Source: AP-15 sp963702685
GTDB lineage: Bacteria > Pseudomonadota > Alphaproteobacteria > ATCC43930 > CGMCC-115725
DNA: 64,000 bases
Direction of reading: 5' to 3'
Assembly: GCA_963702685.1 (NCBI GenBank)
Contig: CAVPDQ010000001.1
Location: 124,001 to 188,000 of the forward strand
The notes beneath the pieces were generated by a model, which worked only from the letters and a program-made list of their open reading frames with translations, was not told the DNA's origin and ran no database searches. Of the stretch, positions 45,914-55,498 are shown piece after piece. Position numbers and translations under genes: made by a program. Every line of letters begins with the position of its first letter. Positions within the stretch are counted from its first letter, which is position 1.

Positions 45914-47233
45914 ATGAGGGTGAGCGCGATCGACGAGACCCATGATGCGGGGCGCCGGAGCTGGGTGGCATCGGCGCAGGGCCATTCCGAGTTTCCGATC
46001 CAGAACCTGCCGTTCGGGGTGTTCAGCCCCAAAGGCGGCGGCGTGCCGCGCGGCGGGGTCGCGATCGGCGACGTGATCCTCGACCTCAAAGCCGCACTCG
46101 AAGCGGGTCTGTTCGACGGCGATGCCCGGCGAGCTGCCGAGGCCGCGGCGGGGCCGACGTTGAACCCGCTGATGGCGCTGGGCGCCGGATCGCGAACCGC
46201 ATTGCGCAAGCGTCTTTCGGCGCTGCTGGCGGCCGACGGACCCGAGCGGACCAAGCTCGAAGGCCACGCCGCGCAGCTGCTCCACAATGCCGCCGAATGC
46301 ACGCTGCACTTGCCGGCCGCGATCGGCAATTTCACCGATTTCTTTGCCGGCATCCATCACGCCAGAAATGGCGGGCGTCGGCGCGACCCGAACAATCCGC
46401 TGTCCCCCAACTACAAATATGTGCCGGTCGCGTATCACAGCCGGGCGTCCTCGGTGCGGCCCTCGGGGGTCGGGATTCGCCGGCCGAACGGCCAGCGCAA
46501 GGCGCCCGACGAAGCGGCACCGAGCTTCGGCCCCTGCCAAAAGCTCGATTACGAGCTCGAGCTCGCGGTCTGGATCGGCCCCGGCAATGCGATGGGCGAG
46601 CCGATCCCGATCGGCCGGGCCGCCGACCACATTTTCGGCCTCGGCCTCGTCAACGACTGGTCGGCGCGCGATATGCAAGGCTGGGAATCGCAGCCGCTCG
46701 GGCCGTTTCTCGGCAAGAATTTCGGCTCGACCGTGTCGCCCTGGATCGTGACCACCGAGGCGCTGGCCCCGTTCCGCGTCGCGCAGCCGCCGCGGCCCGA
46801 AGGCGACCCGGCGCCGCTGCCGCATCTGTCGGACGCCGCCGACCAGCGCGAAGGCGCCTTTGACATCGCGCTCGAAGCTTTCATCCTGACCGAGGGGCTG
46901 CGCGCCAAAGGGCTGCCGCCGCACCGGATGTCGGCCAGCAATACGACCGACCTCTACTGGACGCTTGCGCAATTGGTCGCGCACCATGCGAGCGGCGGCT
47001 GCGACTTGCAGCCCGGCGACCTGTTCGGCACCGGCACGATTTCGGGCCCGACCCGCGCGGGCTATGGCAGCCTGATGGAGCTGAGCGCCGACGGCACCCA
47101 GGCGACGACCCTCGCCTCGGGCGAGACCCGCACCTTTACCGAAAACGGCGACGAGGTGATCTTCCGCGCCCATTGCCGGCGGCCGGGCTATGCGCCGATC
47201 GGCTTTGGCGAGTGCCGCGCCCGGATCGTCTGA
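45914..47233 (+). CDS. fahA: Fumarylacetoacetase
   Basis: Last step of tyrosine breakdown: fumarylacetoacetate to fumarate and acetoacetate. It is 439 residues from ATG 45914, preceded by GGAGGGA. The N-terminal SH3-like part has FPIQNLPFGVFSPKG; the catalytic domain has NFTDFFAGIHHARNGG (metal Asp, catalytic His), YKYVPVAYHSRASSV, DYELELAVWIG (metal Glu residues), GLVNDWSARDMQGWESQPLG and GTGTISGP. The usual partners hmgA and maiA are absent. It is followed 17 bp later by a racemase-fold enzyme, perhaps its operon mate. Confidence 0.9.
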   Translation: MRVSAIDETHDAGRRSWVASAQGHSEFPIQNLPFGVFSPKGGGVPRGGVAIGDVILDLKAALEAGLFDGDARRAAEAAAGPTLNPLMALGAGSRTALRKRLSALLAADGPERTKLEGHAAQLLHNAAECTLHLPAAIGNFTDFFAGIHHARNGGRRRDPNNPLSPNYKYVPVAYHSRASSVRPSGVGIRRPNGQRKAPDEAAPSFGPCQKLDYELELAVWIGPGNAMGEPIPIGRAADHIFGLGLVNDWSARDMQGWESQPLGPFLGKNFGSTVSPWIVTTEALAPFRVAQPPRPEGDPAPLPHLSDAADQREGAFDIALEAFILTEGLRAKGLPPHRMSASNTTDLYWTLAQLVAHHASGGCDLQPGDLFGTGTISGPTRAGYGSLMELSADGTQATTLASGETRTFTENGDEVIFRAHCRRPGYAPIGFGECRARIV

Positions 47234-47250
47234 GGAGGGGAGGGCGGTCG

Positions 47251-47997
47251 ATGGCCGACGCGCTCGGCTGGCGGATGAAGCTCGGGGTCGTCGCGCCCAG
47301 CACCAACACGGTCGTCCAGCCCGAATTCGATGCGATGCGGCCGCCGGGCGTCACCAACCACTTCGCCCGCATCCATATTCCCAACGACCCGCTGCGCGGC
47401 GACGCCGATTTCGAAAAGCTGATCCGGACCGTCGAAGACCAGCTCTTGTCCGCGGTCGACCGGGTGATGACCTGCGAGCCCGGCCATCTGATCATGGGGA
47501 TGTCTTCCGAGACCTTCTGGGGTGGGCTCGACGGCAGCGAAAGGCTGCGCGAGCGCGTCGAAGCCCGCGCCGGGGTCGCGGTGACGATGGGGTCCGACGC
47601 CGCGCGCCAGGCGCTCGCGCGCTATGGCGCGATCCGGCGGATCGGGGTGGTCACACCCTACATGCCGGTTGCCGACGCAGAGGTCCGCCGCTTTTTCACC
47701 GATTGCGGGTTTGAGGTGGTGCGGTTGAAGGGGCTCAAATGCGCGAGCCCGGTGCTGATCGCGCACGTCTCGGAAATGGAGTTGCGCGCCGCCGTCCTGG
47801 CGGTGGACGGGCCCGATGTCGACGCCGTCGTTCAGGTCGGCACCAACCTCGCGATGGCGCGGCTCGCCGCCAGCGCCGAGCTGTGGCTCCAAAAGCCGGT
47901 ATTGGCGATCAACACGGCGACCTACTGGTGGGCCTTGCGCGGCAACGGCATCGACGACCGGATCGACGGGTTCGGCACGCTGCTGCGCGACCACTGA
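47251..47997 (+). CDS. Asp/Glu-racemase superfamily protein (maleate isomerase / arylmalonate decarboxylase-like)
   Basis: 248 residues with two Rossmann-like halves: VVAPSTNTVVQPEFDAMRPP, then LIMGMSSETFWGGLDGSERL, RIGVVTPYMPVADAEVRRFF and DAVVQVGTNLAMARLAASAE with KPVLAINTATYWWALR. The fold is that of maleate cis-trans isomerase and arylmalonate decarboxylase. Both positions that carry catalytic Cys in those enzymes (MACTS-like and xSCTNL-like) are here GMSSE and QVGTNL, so no Cys is present. The phrase GMSSETFWGG is a subfamily hallmark, so the chemistry is probably different, not lost. Linked with fahA by 17 bp. Confidence 0.8.
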   Translation: MADALGWRMKLGVVAPSTNTVVQPEFDAMRPPGVTNHFARIHIPNDPLRGDADFEKLIRTVEDQLLSAVDRVMTCEPGHLIMGMSSETFWGGLDGSERLRERVEARAGVAVTMGSDAARQALARYGAIRRIGVVTPYMPVADAEVRRFFTDCGFEVVRLKGLKCASPVLIAHVSEMELRAAVLAVDGPDVDAVVQVGTNLAMARLAASAELWLQKPVLAINTATYWWALRGNGIDDRIDGFGTLLRDH

Positions 47998-48004
47998 GAG
48001 GATG

Positions 48005-48235
48005 TGAATGAATTGGCGATGGCGGGCAAGTCGCCGCTGCATCGGCACCGTGCGTGCTTCGAGACGCGCCCGAGGGCGCTCCTCAGCATGAGGTAAGCTG
48101 CTGATGGCACTTATGGAATTCCTCATCCTGAGGAAGCCGCGCAGCGGCTGTCTCGAAGAGCCTGCCCCCAGCGAAGGCGGGGGACGCACGGCGCCGATCC
48201 CGCCCAGACCAATTCCTGCACATCCACTGAGCGCA
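48005..48235. repeat. Dispersed repeat, copy of the unit at 36195-36425
   Basis: Shares ordered blocks with the earlier unit: GAATTGGCGA, GTGCGTGCTTCGAGACGCGC, GCGCTCCTCAGCATGAGGTA, CCTCATCCTGAGGAAGCCGC, GCAGCGGCTGTCTCGAAG and GGGGGACGCACGGCGCCGAT. The two copies are in the same orientation. It fills the gap between the racemase-fold gene and the TPR gene; nothing else is seen there. Confidence 0.75.
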
Positions 48236-48245
48236 GCTCGTCCGG

Positions 48246-49358
48246 CTAAATGCTGCGCTCCCGCTCGCGCTCTTTGTCGGCGGCGGTGTTCAGGATGCGC
48301 TGGGCATCGGCGAAGTGGGACCGGGCGTCGTCCTTGCGGCCGGTCTCGCGCTCGGCGCGCGCCAGCTCGAGCTCGACATAGGCGAGCGCCGGGGTACCGC
48401 GCCCGGCGCCGCGATTTAAGAGATCGACCGCGGCGCGAAACATGGTGCGCGCATCGCCGGCCCGCCCGCCCCCGAGATAGGCGAGGCCGATGCCGTAGAG
48501 GTCATCGGCGATGACCGGATGGGTTGGGGCGAGACGGCTCTGGTCGATCTCGGCCGCGCGTTCGAGCAACGGCAACGCTTCGGCAAAACGCTTTTGCCGC
48601 AGATCGGCATTGGCGAGGGCGGCGAGGCTGCGCGCCCTGCCGAGCGCGTCCGCGGCGGCCCGGTCGAGGGCGAGGGTGTGGCGCAGCGTGTGCTCGGCGG
48701 CGGCGAAATCGCCTTCCGCGGCGAGCGCGGCGCCCAGCGCGCGCAGGGCGCGCCGGTGCGCGGCGCCGGCGTTGCTCGCGCCGGCCGCAACCGCGGCCCC
48801 AGCCAGCTTGCGCGCCTCTTCGCGGCGCCCGTCGGCGAGCGCGATCACCGCCCGGCCGGCGAGAATGTCGGTCTGCGTTGTCTCGTCGATGTCGCGCCCG
48901 GGGTCGCGCCCGGGGTCGTGCCCGGGGTCGCGCCCGGGGTCGCGCCCGGGGTCGCGCCCGGGGTCGCGATTGCGGCGCAGGATATTGCCGGCGACGATCA
49001 GCAGCGGCTCGGCGTCGAGATAGCGTTGCCGCTCGATATAGAGCCGGGCGAGAGCGGTCATCGCCTTGGCCGCCGGCATCGAAGCATCGCCGAAAGCGCC
49101 AATCGCGATCTTCAGCGCCCGGCGGCGCAGCGCCGTCGCCCGGTCGATCTCGGCGGCGCGGTATTGCAGCTGCGCGAGCCGCTCGATGACCGCGAGCAGC
49201 TGCGGGTCGGCTGGCCCGAGACGCCGTCCGGCCTCCGCGAGCGACGCAGAAAGCGCGGCGATCGTTTGGGCCGGCAACGCGGCCGGCGGATCGGCCCCAG
49301 CGGCCGCCACCGGCAACAGCAGGGCGGCGGCGCAAAAGAATCCGATCAGCCGGCGCAT
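48246..49358 (-). CDS. Exported tetratricopeptide-repeat protein with an RDPG tandem repeat
   Basis: 370 residues from ATG 49358. A signal peptide (MRRLIGFFCAAALLLPVAAA, ending AGA) puts it in the periplasm. The rest is alpha-helical TPR: AVIERLAQLQYRAAEIDRAT, ARLYIERQRYLDAEPLLIVA, GAALAAEGDFAAAEHTLRHT, FAEALPLLERAAEIDQSRLA and AYLGGGRAGDARTMFRAAVD. Between two helix pairs is a run of RDPG units (with one HDPG) coded by a 12-bp minisatellite, which should be a flexible, strongly charged linker. TPR proteins mediate protein interactions; the partner is unknown. Confidence 0.75.
   Translation of the reverse strand: MRRLIGFFCAAALLLPVAAAGADPPAALPAQTIAALSASLAEAGRRLGPADPQLLAVIERLAQLQYRAAEIDRATALRRRALKIAIGAFGDASMPAAKAMTALARLYIERQRYLDAEPLLIVAGNILRRNRDPGRDPGRDPGRDPGHDPGRDPGRDIDETTQTDILAGRAVIALADGRREEARKLAGAAVAAGASNAGAAHRRALRALGAALAAEGDFAAAEHTLRHTLALDRAAADALGRARSLAALANADLRQKRFAEALPLLERAAEIDQSRLAPTHPVIADDLYGIGLAYLGGGRAGDARTMFRAAVDLLNRGAGRGTPALAYVELELARAERETGRKDDARSHFADAQRILNTAADKERERERSI
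48891..48969. repeat. 12-bp minisatellite (about 6.5 copies) in the TPR gene
   Basis: Unit GTCGCGCCCGGG repeated from 48891; the third copy has T for C (GTCGTG), giving His for Arg. The unit is a multiple of three, so copy-number change keeps the frame. Length is likely to vary between strains. Confidence 0.9.
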
Positions 49359-49395
49359 CGCCGTCAACCGCACGCCAGCCGGGCGCGCCCGCCGG

Positions 49396-50280
49396 CTAGG
49401 CTATTTTCGCGGCGACCGGGCGTTCGATGAGCTTGGCGCGCAGCTCTTCGAGCAGCGGCATGGTTTCGGCCAAGCCCTTGCTCAAGGCGGCGCCGGCATG
49501 CGGGGTCAACAGCACAGCCTTGTGCTTTTTGATCGTTTGCTCGGCGAAAAAGCCCCAGCGGACCAGATTGCCGACACGCTCCTTGATCGCCAAATGCCCG
49601 AGTCCGAGCACATCCCACATCCGGCTGTTGATCTCGTCGATGACCAAGGCCGGCTTGCCGCCGCGGTCGCCGCCGAACGGGCCCGACGACCACAACAGCA
49701 TGACGATCGCCAAATATTGGACGGTGACGAGGTGGTCCATCGCGTCGTTGAAATAGGCCGGCGTCAGGCCCTTTTCCCGGACCACCGCCTCGCTGATCTC
49801 GCGCCATTTCTGGTCATAGGCGCCAAAAAAGCGAAAGATCGCCGAGACGGCTGTGTCCTCGCAGCGGGCCGGCGGCCCAGGCTCGCCAAACACCAAGGCG
49901 ACCTCGGCGATGGTTTCCCGGCAATGCCGGTCAAAGGCTTGGTGCAGCTTGGGCGTGGCGCCGATCAGGCTGCCCGAGGATGCGGCGCAGGGCCGTTCGG
50001 AATCGTCGAAGATTCTGATGAACCCATCTCGTTCGCAGTCTTTTACCCGCTCGATGCAGGTCCTGATGTCGGTGCCGTAGGAACCATAGAGGATACGGTG
50101 GATGGCCCGACAGGACACGCCGCCGATATCTGCGGTCTTTGCCGCAAAAATTACATTCCAATGTGCTCGTTTGTTTAAGCCAGGAAAGTTGACCTGCCAG
50201 ATTCGATGGTATTCGCGCAAGAACCGTGCGACGACGCGATCGGCCGAGCCCAGCTCTGCATAGCCGGAATTCATCTTCAT
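49396..50280 (-). CDS. Hypothetical protein with winged-helix-like halves
   Basis: 294 residues, cytoplasmic. VARFLREYHRIWQVNFPGLN is followed by NVIFAAKTADIGGVSCRAIH, RILYGSYGTDIRTCIERVKD, CERDGFIRIFDD, the helix-turn-helix plus wing order of MarR-like domains; the second half, AMDHLVTVQYLAIVMLLWSS, EINSRMWDVLGLGHLAIKER, VGNLVRWGFFAEQTIKKHKA, repeats that order. A two-domain DNA-binding protein is plausible. No family name can be given. The gene is alone on the minus strand and is less GC-rich than its surroundings at the 5' end, with four cysteines in the first half. Confidence 0.5.
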   Translation of the reverse strand: MKMNSGYAELGSADRVVARFLREYHRIWQVNFPGLNKRAHWNVIFAAKTADIGGVSCRAIHRILYGSYGTDIRTCIERVKDCERDGFIRIFDDSERPCAASSGSLIGATPKLHQAFDRHCRETIAEVALVFGEPGPPARCEDTAVSAIFRFFGAYDQKWREISEAVVREKGLTPAYFNDAMDHLVTVQYLAIVMLLWSSGPFGGDRGGKPALVIDEINSRMWDVLGLGHLAIKERVGNLVRWGFFAEQTIKKHKAVLLTPHAGAALSKGLAETMPLLEELRAKLIERPVAAKIA

Positions 50281-50703
50281 CTCACCGTGGCCACAGCCCT
50301 ACCGAGAGCACCCCAGGCGATTTGTTTTGCACGCCAAAGCGAACGTTGGGGGAATGTGCGGCAAATCCCCTGGGTTCTATGGCGGCAATCTACCAGCCAT
50401 CGCGCGCGCTGAAAAGCGGCTTGCTTTGATTGCAGCAGAACCGCGGCTTTCGCGATCGCCGGCTCGACGCCGCGGCCGCATCCGCGATGGCGCGCGAGGC
50501 GGCGCGGTCGCCGGCGAGCTGCGCCGCACCGGCCGTTTCGACGTCCTCGCTCCGCTGCTGGCGCAGGCCGCGCGCAGCGCCTGCTCGCGCTCGGCTGACG
50601 GGCTGCAAACGCCGCGCTCGAAACGGCTGGCTCGCACTGCTTTCCGCTCTCGCCGGCGATTGCCGCCGGCCGGCGACCGGCAAGACGCCGCGCTTGCGGG
50701 CGG
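50281..50703. other. Gap of 423 bp without a recognisable gene
   Basis: Lies between the start of the winged-helix-like gene and the end of the RTX-like gene, both minus strand. Open frames here are compositional (Arg/Ala-rich) and do not resemble any family on either strand. The stretch at 50281-50345 is less GC-rich and could hold the promoter of the downstream gene. Confidence 0.4.
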
Positions 50704-53105
50704 TCAGGCGATGAAGAAGAGCTGCGATGGCGGCGAGCGACGGGGCGCCGGTGAAATGCGAGACGAGCGTCGGCGTGCCGCTGCTGCCCGAGGCCGAATA
50801 GAACAGATCGCCGGTGCCGGTGGCATAGGCGAAACTCTGGCTGGTGCCGGTGAAATGGCCGTTGCTGTTTTCGACAAACAGGCCGGCCGGCAGCGCCTGC
50901 GGCGTCCCGCTCGCACCAGTCAGGCCGAGATTGAACCCCTGGTCGCTGAACACGATTTCGTTTGTGGCGGACACGGCGAAATCGCCGACCGTGTTGCCGC
51001 CCGGCGCGCTGAACGTAAACTCGTTTGTGCCGGCCTTGCCGGTCATCACCGTGTCGCCGCCGGCAAAAAACACATCATTGCCCCTGCCGCCGGTCAATTT
51101 GTCGAGCCCGGCGCCGGCATGCACGATGATGCGGTCCTTCGCCGGCAAGGTCGCCGCGGTCACCGTGTTGCCGGAATTGCCGTCATCGACCGTGATCGCC
51201 GCCCCGACGACAGCGGCAAAGTTTGTGCCGGTCAAGGTCAAGGTGTGGTGGCGGCCGTTCGACAGCCCGATCGTCGCAAACCCGGACACATTCCCCACAT
51301 CGGCCACACCACCCGCCACAAAATCGATCTCCGACACCCCGCCGCCGAGCACACTGCCGATAAACACCGCGCCCGGCTCCACCACCACCTTGCCGCGCGA
51401 CGCCAGCCGCGACTCCGGACAGCCGCCCCGCTGCTGCCGCCGCTTATGGTTCCGAAATTGGTGACCGTGCCGCCGGCGCTGTCGAAATAAACACCGTCCT
51501 GACCGCCGCTTATGGTTCCGAAATTGGTGACCGTGCCAGCCGCGCGTTGTCGATATAAACACCGTCCGCACCGCCGCTTATGGTTCCGAAATTGGTGACC
51601 GTGCCGGCGGCGCCGTAGATAAAGACACCGTACGCGTCGCCGCTGATCAGGGCGCTGGTCGAAGCGGCGCTGCCGTTGGTGATCCTGCCGCCGGTGCGAG
51701 TCAAGAATGACACGATCGTGCCGAAATTGTCACCGTGCCGGCGTATCGGTGTCGAAATTGCTGATCAGCGCTGGTCGAGCGGCGCCGTTGGTGACCCTGC
51801 CGCCGTACGCACACGCCGCTCGATCGTGCCGAAATTGGTCACCGTGCCGGCGGCGCCGGCGATATAGACACCGTGGGCGCCGCTGATCAGGGCGCTGGTC
51901 GAAGTCGCGCTGCCGTTGGTGACCCTGCCGCCGCTGGTCAAGCCCACGGAGTAGCCGCCGCTCCATCGATCGTGCCGAAATTGCTCACCGTCCCGGCGGC
52001 GCCGGCGATAAGACGCCGACGCCGCCGCTGATCAGGGCGCTGGTCGCATGCGGCGCTGCCGTTGGTGACCCTGCCGCCGCTGCGTCAGAGCGACACCGGA
52101 GTAGCCGCCGCCCTGGATCGTGCCGAAATTGGTCACCGTGCCGGCGGCATCGGCGATATAGACGCCGTAACGGACGCCGCTGATCAGGGCGCCGGTCGCA
52201 GCGGCGCTGCCGTTGGTGACCTTGCCGCCAGCCATCAGCCGCACGGCGGCCTGCTTGCTGCCCGCGCCCGTGATCGTGCCGAGGTTCACGACCGTGCCGC
52301 CGGCGACCAGGTTGACGCCGCCGGTGTCCTTGGATCGTGCCGAAATTGGTTACCGTGCCGGCGGCGCCGGAGATGTAGACGCCTTTGCGGGTGCCGCTGA
52401 TCAGGGCGGCGGTCGCAGCGGCGCTGCCGTTGGTGACCCTGCCGCCGGCGTGCAAGGCCACGCCCCGGCCGCCCTCGATCGTGCCGAAATTGGTCACCGT
52501 GCCGGCGGCGCCGTCGACATTGACGCCGCTGGCGCTGGCGCTGATCAGCGCCTTGGTCGAGGCGTTGCTGCCGTTGGTCACGCTGCCGCCGGCAAAGAGA
52601 GCGACGGCGTTGTAGGTGCCCGTGCTGGTCAATGTCCCGAAATTGCGGACCGTCCCGGCGGCGTTGCGGATCGCCACCGCGTGCTTGCCGCCGCTGATCT
52701 GCGCCGCGGTCGCGCCGGTGCCGCCGTTGGTGACCCGACCGCCGTTCCTGAGCTCGACACCGTTGCGCTTGCTGCCGGTGCCCGCGATCGTGGCGTAATT
52801 GGCGACCGTGGCGAGCTTGCCGCGGATCAGGACGCCGCCATAGCCGGCTGATCAGCGCGGCGGTGGCGCCGCTCACGCCGTTCTCGACCGTGCCGCGCGC
52901 GGCGAGGTCGATGCCGTAGCCGGCGGTGCCGGTGCTTTGGATCGTGCCGCTGTTGGCGACGGTCCAGCGCGCCGCCCGGCTTGCCGTAGATCGCGTCGCC
53001 GTCTTTGTTCGAGACGCTGCCGGTCACCGTCGCCGGGAGCTGCGTCGCCGGATCGTCGAGCACGATCCCGTTGACATAGGTGCCGCTGTAGATCGTGCCG
53101 GCCAT
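50704..53105 (-). CDS. Large repetitive secreted protein with C-terminal RTX-like block (many frameshifts)
   Basis: Starts at ATG 53105 (preceded by GAGGGG) with MAGTIYSGTYVNGIVLDDPA and TQLPATVTGSVSNKDGDAIY. It then runs through about ten units pairing GTVTNFGTI-type and VTNGSAATSALISG-type strands, and a C-terminal part with LTGTNFAAVVGAAITVDDGN, IIVHAGAGLDKLTGGRGNDV (RTX-like GGxGxD), FFAGGDTVMTGKAGTNEFTF and VSHFTGAPSLAA then SQLFFIA and TGA at 50704-50706. There is no N-terminal signal, as expected for type I secretion with C-terminal recognition. About ten changes of phase occur, so it is either a decaying gene or a misread repeat. Probable surface or biofilm adhesin-like protein. Confidence 0.6.
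51438..53060. repeat. Tandem repeat array in the RTX-like gene
   Basis: Between about 51640 and 53000 a unit of roughly 140-145 bp recurs about nine times, marked on the plus strand by CTGATCAGGGCGCTGGTCG and CGAAATTGGTCACCGTGCCG. At 51438-51610 a shorter unit of about 66 bp, marked by CCGCTTATGGTTCCGAAATT, recurs three times. The encoded beta strands (GTVTNFGTI, VTNGSAA) suggest a beta-solenoid. The copies differ by substitutions and indels. Confidence 0.75.
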
Positions 53106-53157
53106 GCTATCCCCTCGAGGCTGATGCTCGCCGCTCCAATTCCGAAGCTCCGTCGGT

Positions 53158-53195
53158 GACCGTCATTATGTATATTATTACGATAAACTTACGAA
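53158..53195 (-). promoter_or_regulatory. AT-rich probable promoter region of the RTX-like gene
   Basis: A markedly AT-rich patch (CATTATGTATATTATTACGA, then TAAACTTACG on the plus strand) stands out in very GC-rich DNA, 55-90 bp upstream of ATG 53105. Its position fits a promoter or regulator site for the minus-strand gene. No exact -35/-10 pair is claimed. Confidence 0.3.
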
Positions 53196-53276
53196 AGCCT
53201 TTCAGCAACGACGTGCACCGGGTTGCCGGGCCGCCGGCCGCTCGTCATCCGGGTGGCGCTGCGCCATAGTGCGCGG

Positions 53277-55498
53277 ATGCGGCAGGCGGCTCCCATCGCG
53301 CAGGATCTGGTGCTGGCCGGGGGCGGGCACGCGCATGTGCATGTGCTGAAGAGCTTTGCGATGCGGCCGGTCGCGGGGGTGCGGCTGACCCTGGTCGCGC
53401 GCGATGTCGAGACGCCGTATTCGGGGATGCTGCCGGGCTGGGTCGCCGGCCGTTACCGGTTCGACGAGTGCCATATCGATCTCGGACGCCTCGCGCGCTT
53501 TGCCGGCGCCCGGCTGGTGCATGACGAGGCGATCGGCATCGACCGCGCGGCGGCCCATCTCCTGTGCCGGGCGCACCCGCCGATCCGCTGGGATTTCTTG
53601 TCGCTCGACATCGGCTCGGCGCCGCGATCGCACGACGTGCCGGGTGCCGCCGAGCACACCGTTGCGGTCAAGCCGATCGCGCAATTCGCGGCCCGCTGGG
53701 AGGCGCTCATCGAGCGCGCGCGCCGTGCCCCGCGGCTGCGGCTCGCGGTCGTCGGCGGCGGTGCCGGCGGTGTCGAGCTGGCGCTCGCGGCGCAGCATCG
53801 GCTGGCGGCGATCGGCACGGCGGCGCTGGAGGTGACGCTGGTCACCGCCGAGACGCTGCTGCCGACCCATAATTCCGGCGTGCGCCGCCGGTTCGAGCGG
53901 CGGTTCGCCGAGCGCGGCATCGCGGTCGCGACCAAGGCCGCGGTGGTTCGGGTCGAGCCCGGCGCGCTCTGTTGCGCCGATGGCCGGCGGATCGCGTTCG
54001 ACGAGGCGTTGTGGGTGACCGAGGCGGGTGCCGCTCCGTGGCTTGCCGAGACCGGGCTGCCGTTGACCGCGGACGGGTTTGTCGCGATCGAGGAGACCCT
54101 GCGCTCGCCCGCCGACCCGCGCATTTTCGCGGCCGGCGATGTCGCGACGATGCTCGCGCATCCGCGCGAGAAAGCCGGTGTTTACGCCGTCCGCCAGGGA
54201 CCGCCGCTCGCCGCCAATCTGCGCCGGGCGCTGGCCGGGCAAAAGCTGCGTCGAGCGGCGCCGCAGCGCCGCGGGCTGGCGCTGATCGGCACCGGTGACG
54301 GGCGTGCCGTCGCCTCGCGCGGGCGCTTTGCCGCAGAGGGTGCCGTGTGGTGGCGGCTGAAAGACTGGATCGACCGGCGCTGGATGCGGCGCTATTCGAA
54401 TTTGCCGGAAATGACGCCCGAGCCCGGCGCGGGGCCGATGCGCTGCGGCGGCTGCGCCGCCAAGGTGCCGGCGGCGGTGCTCGGCCGGGTCATCGAGCGG
54501 CTGCGGCCGGTGGCCGGCGATATCGTCGCGATCGGCCTCGACAGCCCGGACGACGCGGCGCTGATCGCATTTCCCGGGCGCGCCGCCATTGCTGCAAAGC
54601 GTCGATTTTTTCCGGGCGATGGTGACCGACCCTTATCTCTTTGGCCGGATCGCCGCGACCCATGCGCTGAACGACATTTATGCGATGGGGGCGCTGCCCG
54701 ATACCGCACTCGCCATCGCCACCTTGCCGCCGGCGCGCCCGGCAATCGTCGAGCACGACCTGTTCCACATGCTGCGCGGCGCGCTCGACGTGCTCGAGCC
54801 GGCGGGTGCCGCACTCGTCGGCGGCCACAGCGCCGAGGGTGCGGAGCTGGCGCTGGGCTTTGCCGTGACCGGCCGCGCGCCTTTGGGGAAGCTGCTGCGC
54901 AAAGGCGGGATTGCGCAACGGCGACCGGCTGATCCTGACCAAGCCGCTCGGCACCGGGGTGATCCTCGCCGCCGACGGGCGCGGGGTGGCGCCGGCACAG
55001 GCGGTCTCGGGTGCCATCGAAACAATGCTGCAGCCGGCGGGACCCGCCGCCGCGTGCCTTGCCGCCCATGGCGCCACGGCTTGCACCGATGTGACCGGGT
55101 TCGGGCTCGTCGGCCATCTTGTCGAGATGCTGCGTGCATCGGGTTGCGAGGCGGTGCTCGACCCCGCAGCGGTCCCGGCGCTCGACGGTGCCCTCGAGCT
55201 GATCGAGCGCGGCATCACGAGCTCGCTGCACGCCGACAATCTCGGCGCCCTCGCGGCGCTCGACCCCGCCGCTCGAGGATGTCCGATGGCGCCGCTGTTG
55301 ATCGACCCGCAGACCGCCGGCGGCTTGCTCGCCGGGTTGCCGGCCGAGCGCGCCTCCAGCTGCCTCGCCGAATTGCGCCGCCTCGGCTATCGCGCCGCGC
55401 TGATCGGCCGGATCGAAGCATCCGGCACGGGCGAGCCGCGGATTGCCCTCGAAGCCGGCGCTGCCGAGATGCTGCCCGAGCCGGTCGTCGCCTCATGA
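53277..55498 (+). CDS. selD: FAD/NAD(P) oxidoreductase fused to selenide, water dikinase (two frameshifts)
   Basis: SelD makes selenophosphate from selenide and ATP. The N-terminal about 370 residues form a pyridine-nucleotide oxidoreductase (LVLAGGGHAHVHVLKSFAMR, VVGGGAGGVELALAAQHRLA, FAAGDVATM). Then MRCGGCAAKVPAAVLGRVIE gives the SelD active-site Cys and Lys region, followed by VDFFRAMVTDPYLFGRIAAT, HALNDIYAMGA, VGGHSAEGAELALGFAVTGR, and GDRLILTKPLGTGVILAADG. Frame changes near 54595 and 54910 each equal one extra base; the three pieces abut in SelD order. The repaired length is about 740. Such fusions are known in cyanobacteria and some proteobacteria, the added domain probably supplying reduced selenium. 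Confidence 0.85.

Noticed and set aside
48891..48969. Possible CRISPR array or regulatory repeat
   Set aside because: The unit is 12 bp without spacers and lies in frame in a TPR gene.
51438..53060. Possible CRISPR or transposon array
   Set aside because: Repeats are degenerate, adjacent without unique spacers, and encode beta-strand units of one protein.
53106..53276. tRNA(Sec) or another RNA gene near selD
   Set aside because: No cloverleaf with a T-loop-like TTCGA and matching acceptor arms was found in this or the other gaps inspected by eye; a covariance search would be decisive.
54595..54915. Programmed frameshifting in selD
   Set aside because: Two shifts in the same gene, and the same type in a dozen unrelated genes, argue for errors in the consensus. 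No stop-proximal slippery site or stimulatory structure was recognised.
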